Below are positions 12,001 to 24,344 of a stretch of DNA of 64,000 nucleotides, piece after piece. Numbering within the stretch: the first letter of the stretch is position 1; each line of letters starts with the position of its first letter. Under the pieces are notes generated by a model. The model did no database searches. It worked only from the letters and a program-made list of their open reading frames with translations, and was not told the origin of the DNA. Both the position numbers and the translations under genes were made by a program. This DNA comes from Corythucha ciliata (Eukaryota; Arthropoda; Insecta; Hemiptera; Tingidae): assembly GCA_038030265.1 (NCBI GenBank), contig CM075938.1, positions 49,407,189 through 49,471,188 of the forward strand, given 5' to 3'.

Positions 12001-12384
12001 CTCGGTAATCGCAAGCAAGGTTTTTTTTGGCGCTGCTCAATCACAGTGCAGAATGCATTTTATCGCCCGTATCAAGTGTTTCACAGAAGTTGGCGACTTA
12101 AAAACTGGTTACTAGTCCGGGAAAATGTGGATTTTCACCCTGTAAAATGTCTATTCTAAGACAGGAAACCCGTAATTTCAACCCCCTTAGGGGATAGGAA
12201 GTGATTCCATCCGTGGTTGTGGAAAGTTCCGAAGATAGGACAGTTTCTACAGACAGCTGCTCCTTTTAACCATGAGCCCAAGGGTCGCCAGTGACCGCAG
12301 GAGGGGCTTAATAAGGCGAGAAGAGCGTTGTCAGACAATGGCATATAGTTGAAGGTTTTATGATAGGGGGAGGGGCGCATATAC
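9061..12384. other. Unique AT-rich DNA
   Basis: A GC-richer island at 9080-9250 is open on both strands but unrecognised. The rest is AT-rich, with no motif, RNA or repeat that I could support. Confidence 0.5.
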
Positions 12385-13410
12385 TCAGCAAATTAAATTT
12401 CACAGCTTTGGCCCTTTCAAATCCCGAATTTTGTGGATTATTGACACTGACAGAACTCTTGCTCCCATCCCTCGTATTGCCAATGTCGCAGGATTGTGTT
12501 CCTGAAAAGGCAATTATACGGAGTTGACCCATTCAAAAATACAATTTCACTTGCGTTGGTCCTTAGCCACCACATTCCACGGGTTGGACTCCTTTGGTCC
12601 TTTGAAGTCCACATTTGGCGGATTTTGCCTTTGCCCCCTTTGGGAGTAGCTCCTCCCCCTCACCCTAAAAAACAAAAGCCAACGAATCCAACACCTCCCA
12701 AACCAAAATTTCCAGTGTATTGGCTAATTTCAAAAAGCCATTTAACGGGTCTATTTTAGGACTATTTTAGGTCGGTCGTCCACTGGAAGCGTTTTCGAGC
12801 GGCGCTACAATGCACGACAACGAGCGTACATCCCAAAGCCTAAAATTTAATGTGACGTCTTCCACTGCAGGCTTAGCAGCAGTGAATTCAATTTATATCT
12901 TTTTGTATGTATACGCTCGACGTCGCTCGTTGTAGCGCCGCTCGAAAACGCTTCTAGTGGACGGCCGGCCTTAAACAACAAAACTTTGCATGGTTGCCCC
13001 ACTCAAAACCGATGTCACGGAGTTGGCACTCACAAATTAACGATTTTGGTGGGACAGGCCAATTTTGAGGATTGCGACGTGTTAAAAAAAAAAAAATGAA
13101 ATTTCGCCCATAGAACCAATTTTACGGGGTATGACGTGGTTTTTCAAACAACCAATTTTGCGGAGCTTAGTCGCTTAAAACCCATCATGTGAGCTTGGCT
13201 TACTTTAACACACCAATTTCGCGGGTGTAGCTCTTGAAAACCCCAATCCGGGTTTATCCGTTGAAAAAAAAACCAATCTTGCGGGTTTGGCTCTTAAAAA
13301 ACAGTGCTTGGATTACTCAAAAAACCAATATCGCGGGTTTAGTGCCGGAAAACCCATTCTCGCGGATTTGGCACTGAGTAAAACCAATTTCCGGGCTTAA
13401 CCCCTCAATA
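12385..13410 (-). repeat. Array family A, minus orientation
   Basis: Units of the form CCAATTTTGCGGGTTTGGCT plus CTTAAAAA are the reverse complement of family A. The block is interrupted by the MITE at 12770-12970 and continues beyond the LINE at 14118-14440. Confidence 0.75.
12770..12970. repeat. Harbinger-like MITE (201 bp) with TTA duplication
   Basis: The terminal inverted repeat is about 42 bp. The left end starts GGTCGGTCGTCCACTGGAAG and the right end, reversed, starts GGCCGGCCGTCCACTAGAAG. Both continue into CGTTTTCGAGCGGCGCTACA. TTA flanks each side (12767-12769 and 12971-12973), which fits the 3 bp TWA target of PIF/Harbinger elements. There is no coding capacity. Confidence 0.75.
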
Positions 13411-13411
13411 G

Positions 13412-14118
13412 ATGCTGTAGTTGTACACAGGTATAATTAGGCCCAGAATATTGTATGGGGCTTTGGCTTGGTGGAAAGCTGTGGAGTGGTCCTGGGGGCG
13501 GGAGTTGCTCGGCAGGGTCCAGCGTCTGGTGACTCTGAGGGCCTTCAGGACGACTCTAACAGCAGCGATGGAAATGTTGCTTCGGCTTCGACCCCTATAT
13601 TTGGAGGTCAAGATGCCTCCAAATATGATATAAGATGGAGTTGGAATAGCCTATCAGCCTGTCGGCAAGCGAGGGCGTGCATTCGGGATTGGGACAGGGA
13701 GGCGACGATGTGGCTGCTATCACTAAGTAGAGGCAGCATGCGGAGAGTTGTGGGGATATTTACAGGCCACTATGCGCTACGTAAGCACCTCCACATAATG
13801 GGAATGGTGGCAGACCCGATGTGTCGGGGCTGCGAGTTGGAAGAGGAATCGGCTATGCAGTTTGTAGGGGAGTGTGAGAGGTATGCGGCTACTCGTTTCC
13901 GCATTTTCGGGACAGATAGTTTGCGAGGCATCACATTCTCGAAGGCCAAAGGGGGTCCGAGTCCTTCAGTTTGTGAATGCCGTAGATAGGTTTGCGGATC
14001 CGCATTAGGTCTTTCCTAGTCCGACCCTAAGGGCATGGCGTATGAGCCGGGAACGGCTTAAGCGCTTCGGGCTCGGCTAGGCCGGGTGCGGGCCCTCTGC
14101 ATAATAATAATAATAAAA
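13412..14118 (+). mobile_element. 5'-truncated R1/I-like LINE 3' end, copy 2
   Basis: The first part (13421-13620) reads as the region after the reverse transcriptase (YTGIIRPRILYGALAWWKAV ... LTAAMEMLLRLRPLYLEV). The RNase H core is missing. The second part, in another frame, matches copy 1 (SWNSLSACRQARACIRDWDR). Its zinc knuckle keeps three cysteines but has Gln for His. An extra base near 13945 shifts the last residues; the ancestral stop is TAG 14006-14008. The 3' untranslated stretch and ATAATAATAATAATAAAA tail match copy 1. It is inserted in a roughly 30 bp array. Confidence 0.8.
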
Positions 14119-14440
14119 CCAATTTCCATCATTCGCCACGCGGGTCAATTGGCCCACTCAAACACCTCTTTCGTGCGGGCTCAAGTCACTGAAAAAAAAA
14201 AAAAAAAAAAATGTCGCGGTGTTTATTCGTTCAAAATGCTAATTTGGCGTATAGCTCACAGCGTAAAAGTCAACATTGCGGGTTTTGGTCTATCAAAAAT
14301 CAATTTTAGGGGGGTTTCGATGATTAATCAGTCAATTTTGCGAGCCAGGCTCCTTCAGAAATCAAATTTGGTGGATTTTGATCTTTCCAAAAATCAATTT
14401 CGCTGTTTTATCTCTTTGGAAATCTATTTTCGCGGGTAAA
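14118..14440 (-). repeat. Array family A, minus orientation, right of the LINE insertion
   Basis: It continues the 12975-13410 array after the LINE copy 2 insertion, so the LINE is a clean insertion into the array. Confidence 0.7.
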
Positions 14441-14620
14441 GTTGGGGCCCCGGGCTCGGGAAAACATAAGATTATGTTTTATGAGGGGCGGGGGGGCTCA
14501 CTTTCTTTCCCACATGGGGTTGCCATAGTTTCCAATTAATTTTCAAAAGTACCTAACTACTGTGTTATTGTGAAAAGGGGTTTGGCTTTGCTCATTCCTC
14601 CCTCTGCGTCTCCCAAGGGC

Positions 14621-14795
14621 GTCACCGTAGCGCAATTGGCAGCGCTTTGGACTAGCATTCCAGAGGTTGCGGGTTCAAATCCCGACGGGGAGCCCATTTT
14701 TTTCTCGAAGCTCGGCATTGTGTTAGGCTTTGCCTTTCCGAGTCGTCCGGGTAACATCAGCAATTAATTTATGACTTTAATTAAAAGTATACCGG
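14621..14795 (+). repeat. tRNA-derived SINE, copy 1
   Basis: The head is GTCACCGTAGCGCAATTGGC ... GGTTGCGGGTTCAAATCCCG, followed by GGGGAGCCCATTTTTTTCTC and a tail ending in TTAATTAAAA. The acceptor strands do not pair fully. A minus-strand open frame over it is only a shadow of the SINE. Confidence 0.7.
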
Positions 14796-14869
14796 CGACA
14801 GAGTTACCTTTCGTATCTATCTAGGTGAAACCAATTTCACGGGGTTTCATGGAATATTTTGCGCTTCGC

Positions 14870-15470
14870 TTCACTCATAATGGCTAGAAACAGCTAAATT
14901 GACTATTTGCGGCTAAACTGACAATTAGTGCTGGCAATTCACGCTCGAAAAATAACATTTCCCCTGCTTTTCCGCTTTTGCTTTGAAAATTGCAAAACCG
15001 TCCAATTGTACCAAAACAATGGTGAATCTGGCGACTCGTGCCTTATAAATGGCTAAACCAACAGTTCGCACCCGAAAATTTACTTTACTGAAGATTCGTC
15101 CTCTGGAAATAGTCAAACGGACTATTCACACCGCTTTGGAAATGATTAAAATGATGACTCGCACCTCAATATAGCAAAACTGACGATTTGCATTTCCCAA
15201 AAGGGGAAAATATTTGAGCCCGTCAAAAAAGATCGTATATGAACGGCAAATTTCGCACGACAAAAAAGGGTAATCCCACGGCGAAAAAGGTTGTTCGTAC
15301 GTCTAATAGTGCAACGGCTAAAATCGAAAATCTGACGTAAAAAAAAAAAATAAATAAATAAAAATAAACCAGCACGACAAAAAAGTCATTCGCGCGGCAG
15401 ATAAAGGTATTTGCACGTCTAATTATCACGGGTCAGAAAAGGGTAGGTAAAGCAGTGACGAAATAAAAAA
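14870..15470 (+). repeat. Array family G (~28 bp)
   Basis: Degenerate units of the form AAAATGGCTAAACTGACGAT plus TCGCGCTC. Smaller blocks are at 16195-16345, 19630-19780 and 39940-40135. Confidence 0.65.
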
Positions 15471-15775
15471 AGTGAACTTCAAATTTGTGATTTAAAGCCG
15501 TGACCCTTTTTTTGTTCCAAGTACGCGGTCACCCCGCGAAAGGAGCCAAATCTTTATTTCTATAATTTTCGTTAAACACTTTAGCATGCACTTATTTTCG
15601 TTAAACACTTTAGTTTTTATTACAATCCCTCTTCAAATTATTTTTCAGAATTTCTTTTTCGAATTTTAACGTGAAATAACGGTGTTGAATAACAACAGGA
15701 CAGGGCTTTAGGTGCAACATGTTGCCGCCCTTCGGGGTTTTACACTAAAAGTGGAAAATTCATTTGATTCAGAGA

Positions 15776-15873
15776 GCCTATTCACTAAAATTAAGCGCCG
15801 GCGCTATCCACCGGCGCTATTCATTCCGGGGCGGACGGGTGGATAGCACCGGCGCTTAATTAGTGAATAAGGC
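15776..15873. repeat. 98 bp palindromic MITE
   Basis: The left arm is GCCTATTCACTAAAATTAAG followed by CGCCGGCGCTATCCACC. The right arm is its near-perfect reverse complement, ending TTAGTGAATAAGGC. The arms share the TTCACTAAAATTAAGCGCC and CTATCCACC words with the MITE at 23793-23910, so both belong to one family. Confidence 0.75.
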
Positions 15874-18800
15874 GCCAGAATTGACCGATTACAAAAAATT
15901 AGGGAGAAAGATCTAGCAAATCTTCGGGAACAGAGAGCTAAATTGACGTGGAATCATCATAAATTGACGTGCGAAATAATAATATCAGACGTTCGGGCAT
16001 ATAATATTCTGCCATCCTTTTTATTTTCCTGAAGTGTAAAGAATCAAAAGAAGGGGAATATCCTATTTTGCCAAGGTGCAATCACCTTTTTTGTCGGGGT
16101 AGTTCTTTTTTTTTGTAGCTAAAAACTCGTCGTGGAAAAGAATACTTCACGGTTGCCGGGCCGATAAACTTATCCCTTTCTAAAATAACCAATTACCAAA
16201 GTGACAACTCACGACCGCTCGACAAACTGAACAGGACAAACGGACCGTTCGGCCCTAGGAATAGCTTGGCGGACTATTCGCGTCTAAAAAAATTGTAAAT
16301 CTGACTATTAGTGCATTTCATTCAAAAAATGCCCTATTGGTCTCGCCCTGATGGTCGCACATTATGGGTTGTGATCCGAGGTCTGTTCAGCACTATCACG
16401 GTCGCAATTTTTGACTTAGGGCAACCAAATTTTGTCTAAAAATCAATAGAGTGAATTCCTCGGACGAGTTCGTGAATCGGTCCACGGAAAGGGTGTGAAG
16501 GGGGAAAGGGTTGAATTAGTTGAAAATTCGCTACCGCACGGCTGTTGCTGCAATTGCCCACACATTTGACTTGAGTAATGAGAAATGAACGCGCTTTCGT
16601 ATATGAGACCCTAGTGAACCAAATCCGTTGATATGGCAGGGGAGTTCTCGACGGAGGGGAGCTATTAAATTAACGCTATGCCTTACTGGACCAATTACCA
16701 ATTACCAAACAATTGATTTGCCTACAGCCTAAATCCTGAGATGGGCTAAAAAGGGAGAAAAAAAAAAAATGGTTTCTAATTTGAACCCAGGCACTCCGCA
16801 ACGGTGAAATTGTAACATACCCCATTTAACCTAATGCAGCTGATCTGAAAATTAACGTAATCTGAAAAGTTTTGTTCCGACATCAGCCTGTTGGGTAATA
16901 TTATATTTCACGACGAGTAAGAAAAGCGTCCCTTTACGCGCGTGTTGTAAAGACGCTCCTCACGAGTTGTAAAGACGCTCCTCACGAGTTGCGAACTCTA
17001 TTTTTCGCTTGACAGATCAAATGTGAGGCACTTCACCACGACTCACTCCAAACACGTCACTCCTAACAGTGACGGAAAGTACTTTTCGCACGACTTGCAC
17101 GAGAAGTGATGAGAACCGCACTGAAAACCTCCCTCGAAAGTATCTGTTTTCGTCAACCCGTGCGGAAAAAACGAAAAAGGCACGGGTGTGTGTTAGGAGA
17201 ACAGCTGACTTGTTTTTATTATTTTTTTTATTTTATTTTATTTTTTTTACAGTTAACCAATGTTTGCTGACCACAGATTATGTTCTCTTGGAGGTCTCAA
17301 CTTGTATTCTATGATATGACGTTAATTGTTATTGTTTTGCATTTTGTTTTTTTTGGTTACTCTTCCTGTCTGTGCCTGATAGTTTGTTCACTGTGTTTGG
17401 GTTTCTCACTCGTAAATACCATAACATTTCCAGAATGAGCACCTGCCCATAAATTCCCCATCGTCGTGCGAAAAACGTCGTTCATTACTCGTCGGAAAGT
17501 GAAATATCATGTGCTGACTGCGTCTCGTTCGTCTAACAACACTCGCACGATATTTCTTACTTCCCGCATTTGTTATGAAATGTACTATTACATCACTGCC
17601 AGCAGTGACGTAAAGTACTTACGTTCACTCCGAGACGTAAAGTAAGCAAATAACACCCTGAAAGTGTTTCTTTCGTGGTGAGGTTGCCATGGTGAAAATA
17701 GCCACTTTCTCCGTTGGTCAAGCGAAAAATGAATTTCGGGAAAAGTGCATTTCATTCATGCGACAATCGACTCAAACCTCATAAGTTAGAAAGATATCAG
17801 TCAATTATGAATGAAATTTAGGCCGGGATAAAGATTTCAATTGCAAATAACTCCTCTAACAGGAGTACCCCTTCCCATATCGTATAGGCAACCCAACCTG
17901 CTCTGTTCACCGTGGTATGATGTTAGGTATTTATTATACAGGGTGTACAGAAACTCACTGCACAGCCGAAAACCAGTGATAGGGTACCTGATTTGTGATC
18001 AAAATTACTATTTGCACTTTTCCAAAATTCCGCATGGTTTCCGAAATATTTGACATTTTGTGATTTTTTTGCGGCCTCCGGTTTTTTGTCATTAAATGCC
18101 AGCTGCTCGCCAGTGGATTAATCGAATACTAAAAGTAACTGGCTCTTCTGAAAGAGCACAAAATTTCCTTCAAAATGACGTAATATTCGTTCCAAACAAT
18201 AGCGCATGACAGGAGTAGGAGCTGTAGATTTCGAAGTGAATCCAGTTTTTATTGTTTTCGCTACATTTTCCAACGCGATTTCCCCAATTTTCTTAAATGG
18301 AAAAGTATTTTTGTAATTACAGGGAAAACTGCTCCATCTTGTAAGCTTTCGAATGGTGTGCACCTTTTTATGGTTTCTACCTTTTCTTGCCGGCGTACAT
18401 GCGATCTTTCTGTTTTTTAATCATTGTAACCTAGTCAAAAAGATTAAATTTAGCGAAGCTGGCATGAAAATGAGATCTTCGAATTTAGGGAGTTGCATTA
18501 AATTGAATGAATGAGCTTCCAATGAACGTGGATCGAGCCACCTCGGTGAGTGGGGAGGGGATAGGCCTACCGCCATCTTAAATTATTATCTAGTTTTGAC
18601 GGATTGAGACGGTATGATCACAAAACTTCAAGCTTTTAGCGTGTGAAATAGATAATGGATGGAACTGCACCCTTCCCGTGCGTGGAGGGTGCGTCTGACT
18701 TACGTGATTACTAAATCACCTCCTGCCCCCTTTTGGAAAATCAAATTGTTGTTTGAAATCAATAAATCTAATGAACATGTTGAACATACTGTACAATTTA

Positions 18801-19629
18801 GGGGCCAATTAATTTCATCATAATATTATTCGTCGCCCCCACCTTTAAACGCAAAAAAAATGTACAGCAATTTAGGATACGCTGATTCGCTCCACGTTTA
18901 TGGGGTACGCTAGTGTTAATGCTTGGGATGTGAGATGGGAGGGTGCATGCCACTATCACAACCGGAGTTTCCAAAACAATCATACGTTTCAGGGCACTCG
19001 CCTTCGCCTTCGTGAACTTGGATCGTTGCCTATAATTTGATCTGCAGCCGGACGGTACACGTATACATGTCATTTGTCCGAAGAAGAGAATGCTGGAACG
19101 CTGAATGCATCTTTTAAAGTCTGGCTCCAGTTGTCGTGTGCTGGTCGTTGTGTCTTCTTATACGGCGCACAAAATGTCTTCCTGGTGATTCATTTTTCAT
19201 TTTCATCATTTTGTTCCCGCTCAGTTGGTGCCAATAAAAGGGGCCTGCGTTAAAAAATAAACACGGATTTTATGATTTTGACTTTCTATACCACGGCCTA
19301 AATGTCATTCGTAATTGATTGATTGCTTTCTAACTTACGAGGTTTGAGTCGATTTGTCGCATGAATGAAATCCTTTTTTTTTTTTTTTTTTTCAAATACT
19401 GGTAAAACTGAAGACAATTTGAGCCTTACTGGTTACATAAGGTCAACTGGTTATTTACCCGCAAATAATGGCAAAAATAGAGAGATTTTGCAACCAGTCC
19501 TGTAAACACTAAAATTAATTTTTGTGTACGCGTTGCTAGGGTAGTAAACATTTTGTTGGTTGAAATATAATTAGCGTTAACGTTAGCGTTAGCGGACTGT
19601 TTGAAAAATCTCTCCAATGACAATGAAAA
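15874..19629. other. Unique DNA with small repeats
   Basis: It contains a 22 bp direct repeat (GTTGTAAAGACGCTCCTCAC) at 16946-16990, clusters of ACGAGT and AGTGACG words at 16900-17640, and a hexamer-like TTAGCG run at 19570-19590. No gene was recognised. Confidence 0.45.
17937..18115 (+). repeat. Possible transposon terminus (TACAGGGTGT)
   Basis: TACAGGGTGTACAGAAACTC resembles the TACAGGGTGT ends seen in many arthropod repeats. No matching opposite end was found nearby, so this may be a fragment. Confidence 0.3.
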
Positions 19630-19839
19630 TGTTTGAACTGACGATTTGTGACCTGAAAATTGCTAAAACCACGCACTCGCGCTCTAAAAATGGCCAGATA
19701 GAGGCCATTCCGCGCCATTGAAAATGACTAAACTGACGATTCATGCCCTAAAATAACCAAACGCCTTAAAAATTTCAATCTGGGGGGGTTTGAGCCACTT
19801 CACGCGAAACAGTCGAGTACTAAAACCTCCAACAATTCC

Positions 19840-21300
19840 GTCCTGTGAACTGTCAATTTCGGCCCGGAAACTGTCAATTTCGTCCTGGGAACTGTAAACT
19901 TCCAGTTGAAACTATCAATGTCGACCTATAACACTGTCAATTTTGTCCTATATAAACGTGTTAATTTCGTCCATGAAACTGTCAATTTCGTCCTCGAATC
20001 TGCCAATTTCGTCTCAGAAACTGTCAACGGATTTCGAAAACTGAGGGTTTATAAGCCTCTTCAATGGAAACCGTTGTGTAGAAACTGTCAATTTCATCGT
20101 TCAAAACTGTCAATGTGGAACTTGCATGAATGCCCGATTTGGGAGAAAAGTAAACTGGTGAATTGGCACGTGAAAGAAGGATATCAACGGTGGTTGCAGC
20201 CCGATTGGTGCATTTGGTGATTTTTAAATACATTTCAAAGTTCTTCAAGAAGGGATGGATGGTGCGAGGGGAAATTACGTCAATGGTCACTTGTGAAGCA
20301 TCTGAGGGAACTGTAAAATTTTATGTTGACAATTAACAAAAAATTGCCCCCCCCCCTGAAAATGCTTCTTTCCCCCTCTTCCCACACCATCCATTTCATT
20401 AAATAACCTTTGAAGTAATCAAACCCCCACTCAAAATGTTAAAAAATTCGCTTTAAAAAAATCCTTGATTGATTTCAATGTTTAATGTGAACAATAGCCT
20501 TGTGGAAGAGCCCACTTCAAGAAACGCCAGTGCTTGAAAAATGTGCAAGTTCCCCATTTCGTTCAAGAATCATTCAAAACTGCCAAATTCGTCATTAAAA
20601 ACTGTCAATTTCGTCCTAACAAAATCCCGTCGGTCAAAACCGTCAATTTCGTCCTGGAAACTATTAACGGGCATTTTGTCCTTGAAACTGTCAATTTCGT
20701 TCTAGAAATGTCCATTTCTTCATCCAACGGTCAATTTGGTCCTGGAAACTACAAATGGAAAATTGCCCCGGAAACAGTAAATTACGTTCTAGAAACTGTC
20801 CATTTTTTCCAGTCCAGTCCAAATTGTAAATTTCGTCGTCAAAACTATCAATGTCGACCTAAAACTTAAAATTGTATCCTGTAAAATGTCAATTTCGTCC
20901 TCAAATCTGCCAATTTCACCCTAGAAACTGTCAATTTCGACATTCAAAACTGTGATTTTCGTACTTTTGTCAATGTCGTCTTACAATACTGTCAATTTTG
21001 CCCCAGGAACTGACAATTTTGACCTGGAAGCTCAATTTCCTCCTACATAACAAATGATCCCAGACCTTGATTTAGAGGTTATAAGGGCTCATATTAAGCG
21101 CGGTTTCTAAGCCCCTTCACTGGAAACAGTCGAGTAGTAAAAACTATCAATATCGTCGTTCAAACTGTGAATTTAGTCCTGGAATTTAGTAATACAGCTG
21201 TTGCCTCTCCAACAATTTTAATTACTAATGGACTTTTGTCCCGGATACTGTCAATTTTTTCTGGAAACTGTCAATTTCGTCCTGCAAACACTGCCCATTT
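19840..21300 (+). repeat. Array family C (~20 bp, AAACTGTCAATTTCGTCCTG)
   Basis: Dozens of degenerate units lie in three blocks (19840-20135, 20525-21060, 21130-21300) separated by unique AT-rich DNA. Each unit has AACTGTCAATTTCGTCCTGG with one to several changes. Confidence 0.85.
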
Positions 21301-21304
21301 AGCC

Positions 21305-23342
21305 TTCGGGGGGAGAGGGGCAGTTAAGCGAATATATCGAGGACTACAGTAGTTTTCGCGTTGGTGGAAACTCCCTCTCGACTTAGCCTCTGCTGCACCA
21401 GACAACTGCACCTCCACGGTGGTTCCTCCTGGAAACTCGATTTTTTTAGGCTAACGCAGCTCTGTCGGTTCAGTGGGCCTGGAGAAGGGCGCGTGCGGCG
21501 GACGTAGGACGGCCATCCCTGAATAAGGGGTGCAGACCGAATGCCTCCGTTTCAGCTGGCGTTAGCCTGGGCTGGGCTGCTCCAGATTGGTTAGCGAAGC
21601 GGTTGCACACCGGCCACTCCTTTTGGAGTGCGGACCAGGTGTTCATATCCATGGACAACCAGCTGGGAGCACCACTGTCCTATTGCTAGTCCAGAAGATG
21701 GGCCAGATATGCGAATACATCGAGGACTAAGAGGCTTGCCTCTCTCTCGACTTAGCCTCTACTGGTCAAGATGAATGCTCCCTTCGGGGCTTCCAGCTGG
21801 CTAGGCCTCATTCCCTAATTAAAGCATCTCCATCGAATTTCAAGCCTTTTTTGGCTGACTGTAGGGGGCAGTCCTCTGCATCTCGCTTCCGTGGGTCCCG
21901 CTCGTTTGTTCGGCGAGGGGAGACCCCCGGGAGTGGCGCGTGGCTGCGGTGACGGACCTTTGGCCGCGGGGATATGGGGCCCAATCACCTACGTGTGAGG
22001 GGAAACCCCCATGTTTTACCGTGGAGCCCAACCGCTCGACGGCTGGTGGTGCTCGTGGGGCGGGATGTTTTGTAATAGCGGACTGAAAGTCAGTTGAGGT
22101 CGGAGAAGCGAATATAACCGCGAGACAGCTGCCTTCCTATTCGGGGCGAGCAGGTGGACCGGAACGCGCTCAGGCGGATTTAAGTGAAAGAGTCCCGGGG
22201 AGATTGAAGGTTTCTGTGTCATAGGTTTCCCATACAAATTGTGAATAGTGGTTGATTGCTCCAGATAGTGGTTTTTTATTTTTTAATAAGTTTTCATTTT
22301 CTCGAATTGTGTTGCAAAAGGATGACAATCAAGTCTTAATGTGACCTGTATCTAAAACGAACGTTTCGGTTGACGGAATCAGGTAGGATTGATGTGTTTT
22401 TGGTTGCCACTAGGGAACGAAGGATGGCGTCAGCCTTCACAACTTCCCTCGCCGGAAAAATTAGTGTTTATTGCGAATTTTATAGCCATTGACTCTAGCT
22501 AGCTGCTACTAAATCATGAGTTGCGACTTACATTAATTCCAAATAATTCAAACTTTCTTCAATATGTTTGTCGGACCGCCTGCTCACCCTCAATACCCTG
22601 ATTGCCGGAGCACCAAGGATACTCGGCGAGGGGGGCAGTTTTGTCTTGCGTCAAGCCTAGCTCCGACTCAGGCGACCCTCAACCTTCGGGTGACAGGTGA
22701 CAACTGCATAACACGCGCATTTTGCACAATTACGTGCGTGGATGCAAGCCAACGAGGGCTCCGCCCGGGTGTTATAGTCATTTCTTTTGTTGTGGCTGCA
22801 CCTGTTTCTATCCGCCGGACTCGGGCACAATTCGTGATCAAGCCTGTCACGAATTAGAGCAGGTAGTACCTTTTTTCGCACCACCGACCCGCGACCAGTC
22901 GCGGGGCCTGAAGTTTTCTACCTGACGGCAACACTGGTTCCACGGGGTGCCACTCATTCCTAGCCCCGGCACGTTTGGTGTTGGACTCGTGGTGGCCTAT
23001 GGTTTCAAGACTCCATAGTGGAGGAGGATGTTTCGATGTCCGATCTGGGTACTGACTTTCTATCAGGAGCAACAAGATAGTGATGCCGCCTACCAGTGCG
23101 CGGTTAAGGTAGGCTTGTCCTCAGCCAACTGGGAGGTGAACCAGTGCAGACCAACGGGGTGTAGTTTTTTACCTATCTGATGGAGCCTCACCTGCCGAAG
23201 GTCAGGTGGGGCGGCGGAAGAACGGTACCAAATGCAAACTGAACATCTGCACGCAAAAATCTCGGCTGCTTGCAGTCGAGCACCAGCGCAGTGCAGTGAG
23301 ACCAATAGGTCAGGTACCGCCGTTACTATGCTCATGGCACAA
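21305..23342. other. GC-richer block with a repeated hairpin module, unidentified
   Basis: This 2 kb stretch is much richer in G and C than its surroundings. GCGAATATATCGAGGACTA (21329) and GCGAATACATCGAGGACTA (21710) are each followed, 20-30 bases later, by CTCTCGACTTAGCCTCTRCTG. A weaker GCGAATATAACCGCGAG is at 22108. The second copy can fold as AGAGGC-TT-GCCTCT inside TCGAG...CTCGA. I found no coding frame that looks real. It may be an untranslated part of a retroelement. It ends at the hAT target duplication. Confidence 0.5.
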
Positions 23343-23350
23343 GTCATGAC

Positions 23351-24344
23351 TAGAGCCCGGATTCGTATGCAATAGCATATTCTTTCTGCTAATAAATATG
23401 TCCATGGTTATAAGGTACTTATCCGAATCTTGTCTTTGGGATGCTGTGGTTCAAATTTTATGCTGCATATTTGAGCAATGTTGCATAAATTTGCATATTT
23501 CAAGGATTATTGTAGAAATTACGCAAAATTTCATTACATTTTCATTTAATTTTGTAGATATGAGCCTTTCTTTCTAGCAGGGAAAAACACTGTATGTATC
23601 GCCTAACTCCGTAAATAAGGGGTTCGCCTCGTTCTTGGAGCAGCTCATTTTTTCCCCATCTTTAAAATAAGCTGGTATACTATCCGAAGATGAAGAAGAA
23701 GACAAAATTTGTTTTACGTTCGCAAGGTGGACCCACGTGTCACAACCAAACGATAGCAAAAGAACGTTACGGCTTCTTCTCGAAAGGTCCTGGCGACCAA
23801 TTCAGTAAAATTTAGCGCCTGCACTATCCACCCGTCCTCTCCGAATTGGAATATGTTTTTAGACAAGACGGGTGGGATAGCGCGGGCGCAGAGTTTTACT
23901 GAATTGGCCCCATGTTGCCTCAAATGTTTTTTTGCAGCTCTGGGGAGAGCTCCCCTCTCCTCTTCGACAAACTATTCGGGCCTTTGAGGTCTTGAATTTC
24001 GTGAACAGGCGAAAATAACTCATCTCTTGCGGAATTTTCAAAAGAAGAAGGGCAGAAGGGTGTTACTGTCCCTAATAGTCGGTGTCCTGTATTTATTTTC
24101 AAGAAGAAAGTACGCACTAAGGGACAGTTAAAGCCACATTTATGAACTTAGATGAAAAATTCACATGTTAACGGCATTTATAATATCGCACAAATGGGTT
24201 TCCTTTGATATTTCAAGCTTTTTTGATGTTTATTTCAGGGTTTTAGTGCATATTTTGGGGTTTTTAGTGCATATTTCGGGGGTTTTTAGTGCATATTATA
24301 TGGCATATTTAAGGGATTTTTACTGCATATAAATCCGGGCTTTA
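23351..24344. mobile_element. Non-autonomous hAT-like element with 8 bp target duplication
   Basis: GTCATGAC occurs at 23343-23350 and again at 24345-24352. The 994 bp between them start with TAGAGCCCGGATT and end with AATCCGGGCTTTA, which is an imperfect terminal inverted repeat. An 8 bp duplication with a TAGAG-type terminus is typical of hAT elements. There is no transposase inside. The interior is AT-rich, has a four-fold repeat of a TTTTTAGTGCATATT word near the right end (24235-24330), and holds a nested MITE at 23793-23910. Confidence 0.75.
23793..23910. repeat. Palindromic MITE nested in the hAT-like element
   Basis: The left arm (CCAATTCAGTAAAATTTAGC, then CTATCCACCCGTC) pairs with the right arm (GACGGGTGGGATAGC, then TTTTACTGAATTGG). 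The arms are related to the element at 15776-15873. Confidence 0.75.

Noticed and set aside
14557..14763. Minus frame containing GFEPATSG
   Set aside because: It is the reverse of the tRNA-derived SINE. This peptide pattern is a well-known by-product of tRNA B-box sequence.
19570..19592. Telomere-like TTAGCG repeat
   Set aside because: Only a few imperfect hexamers inside other sequence.
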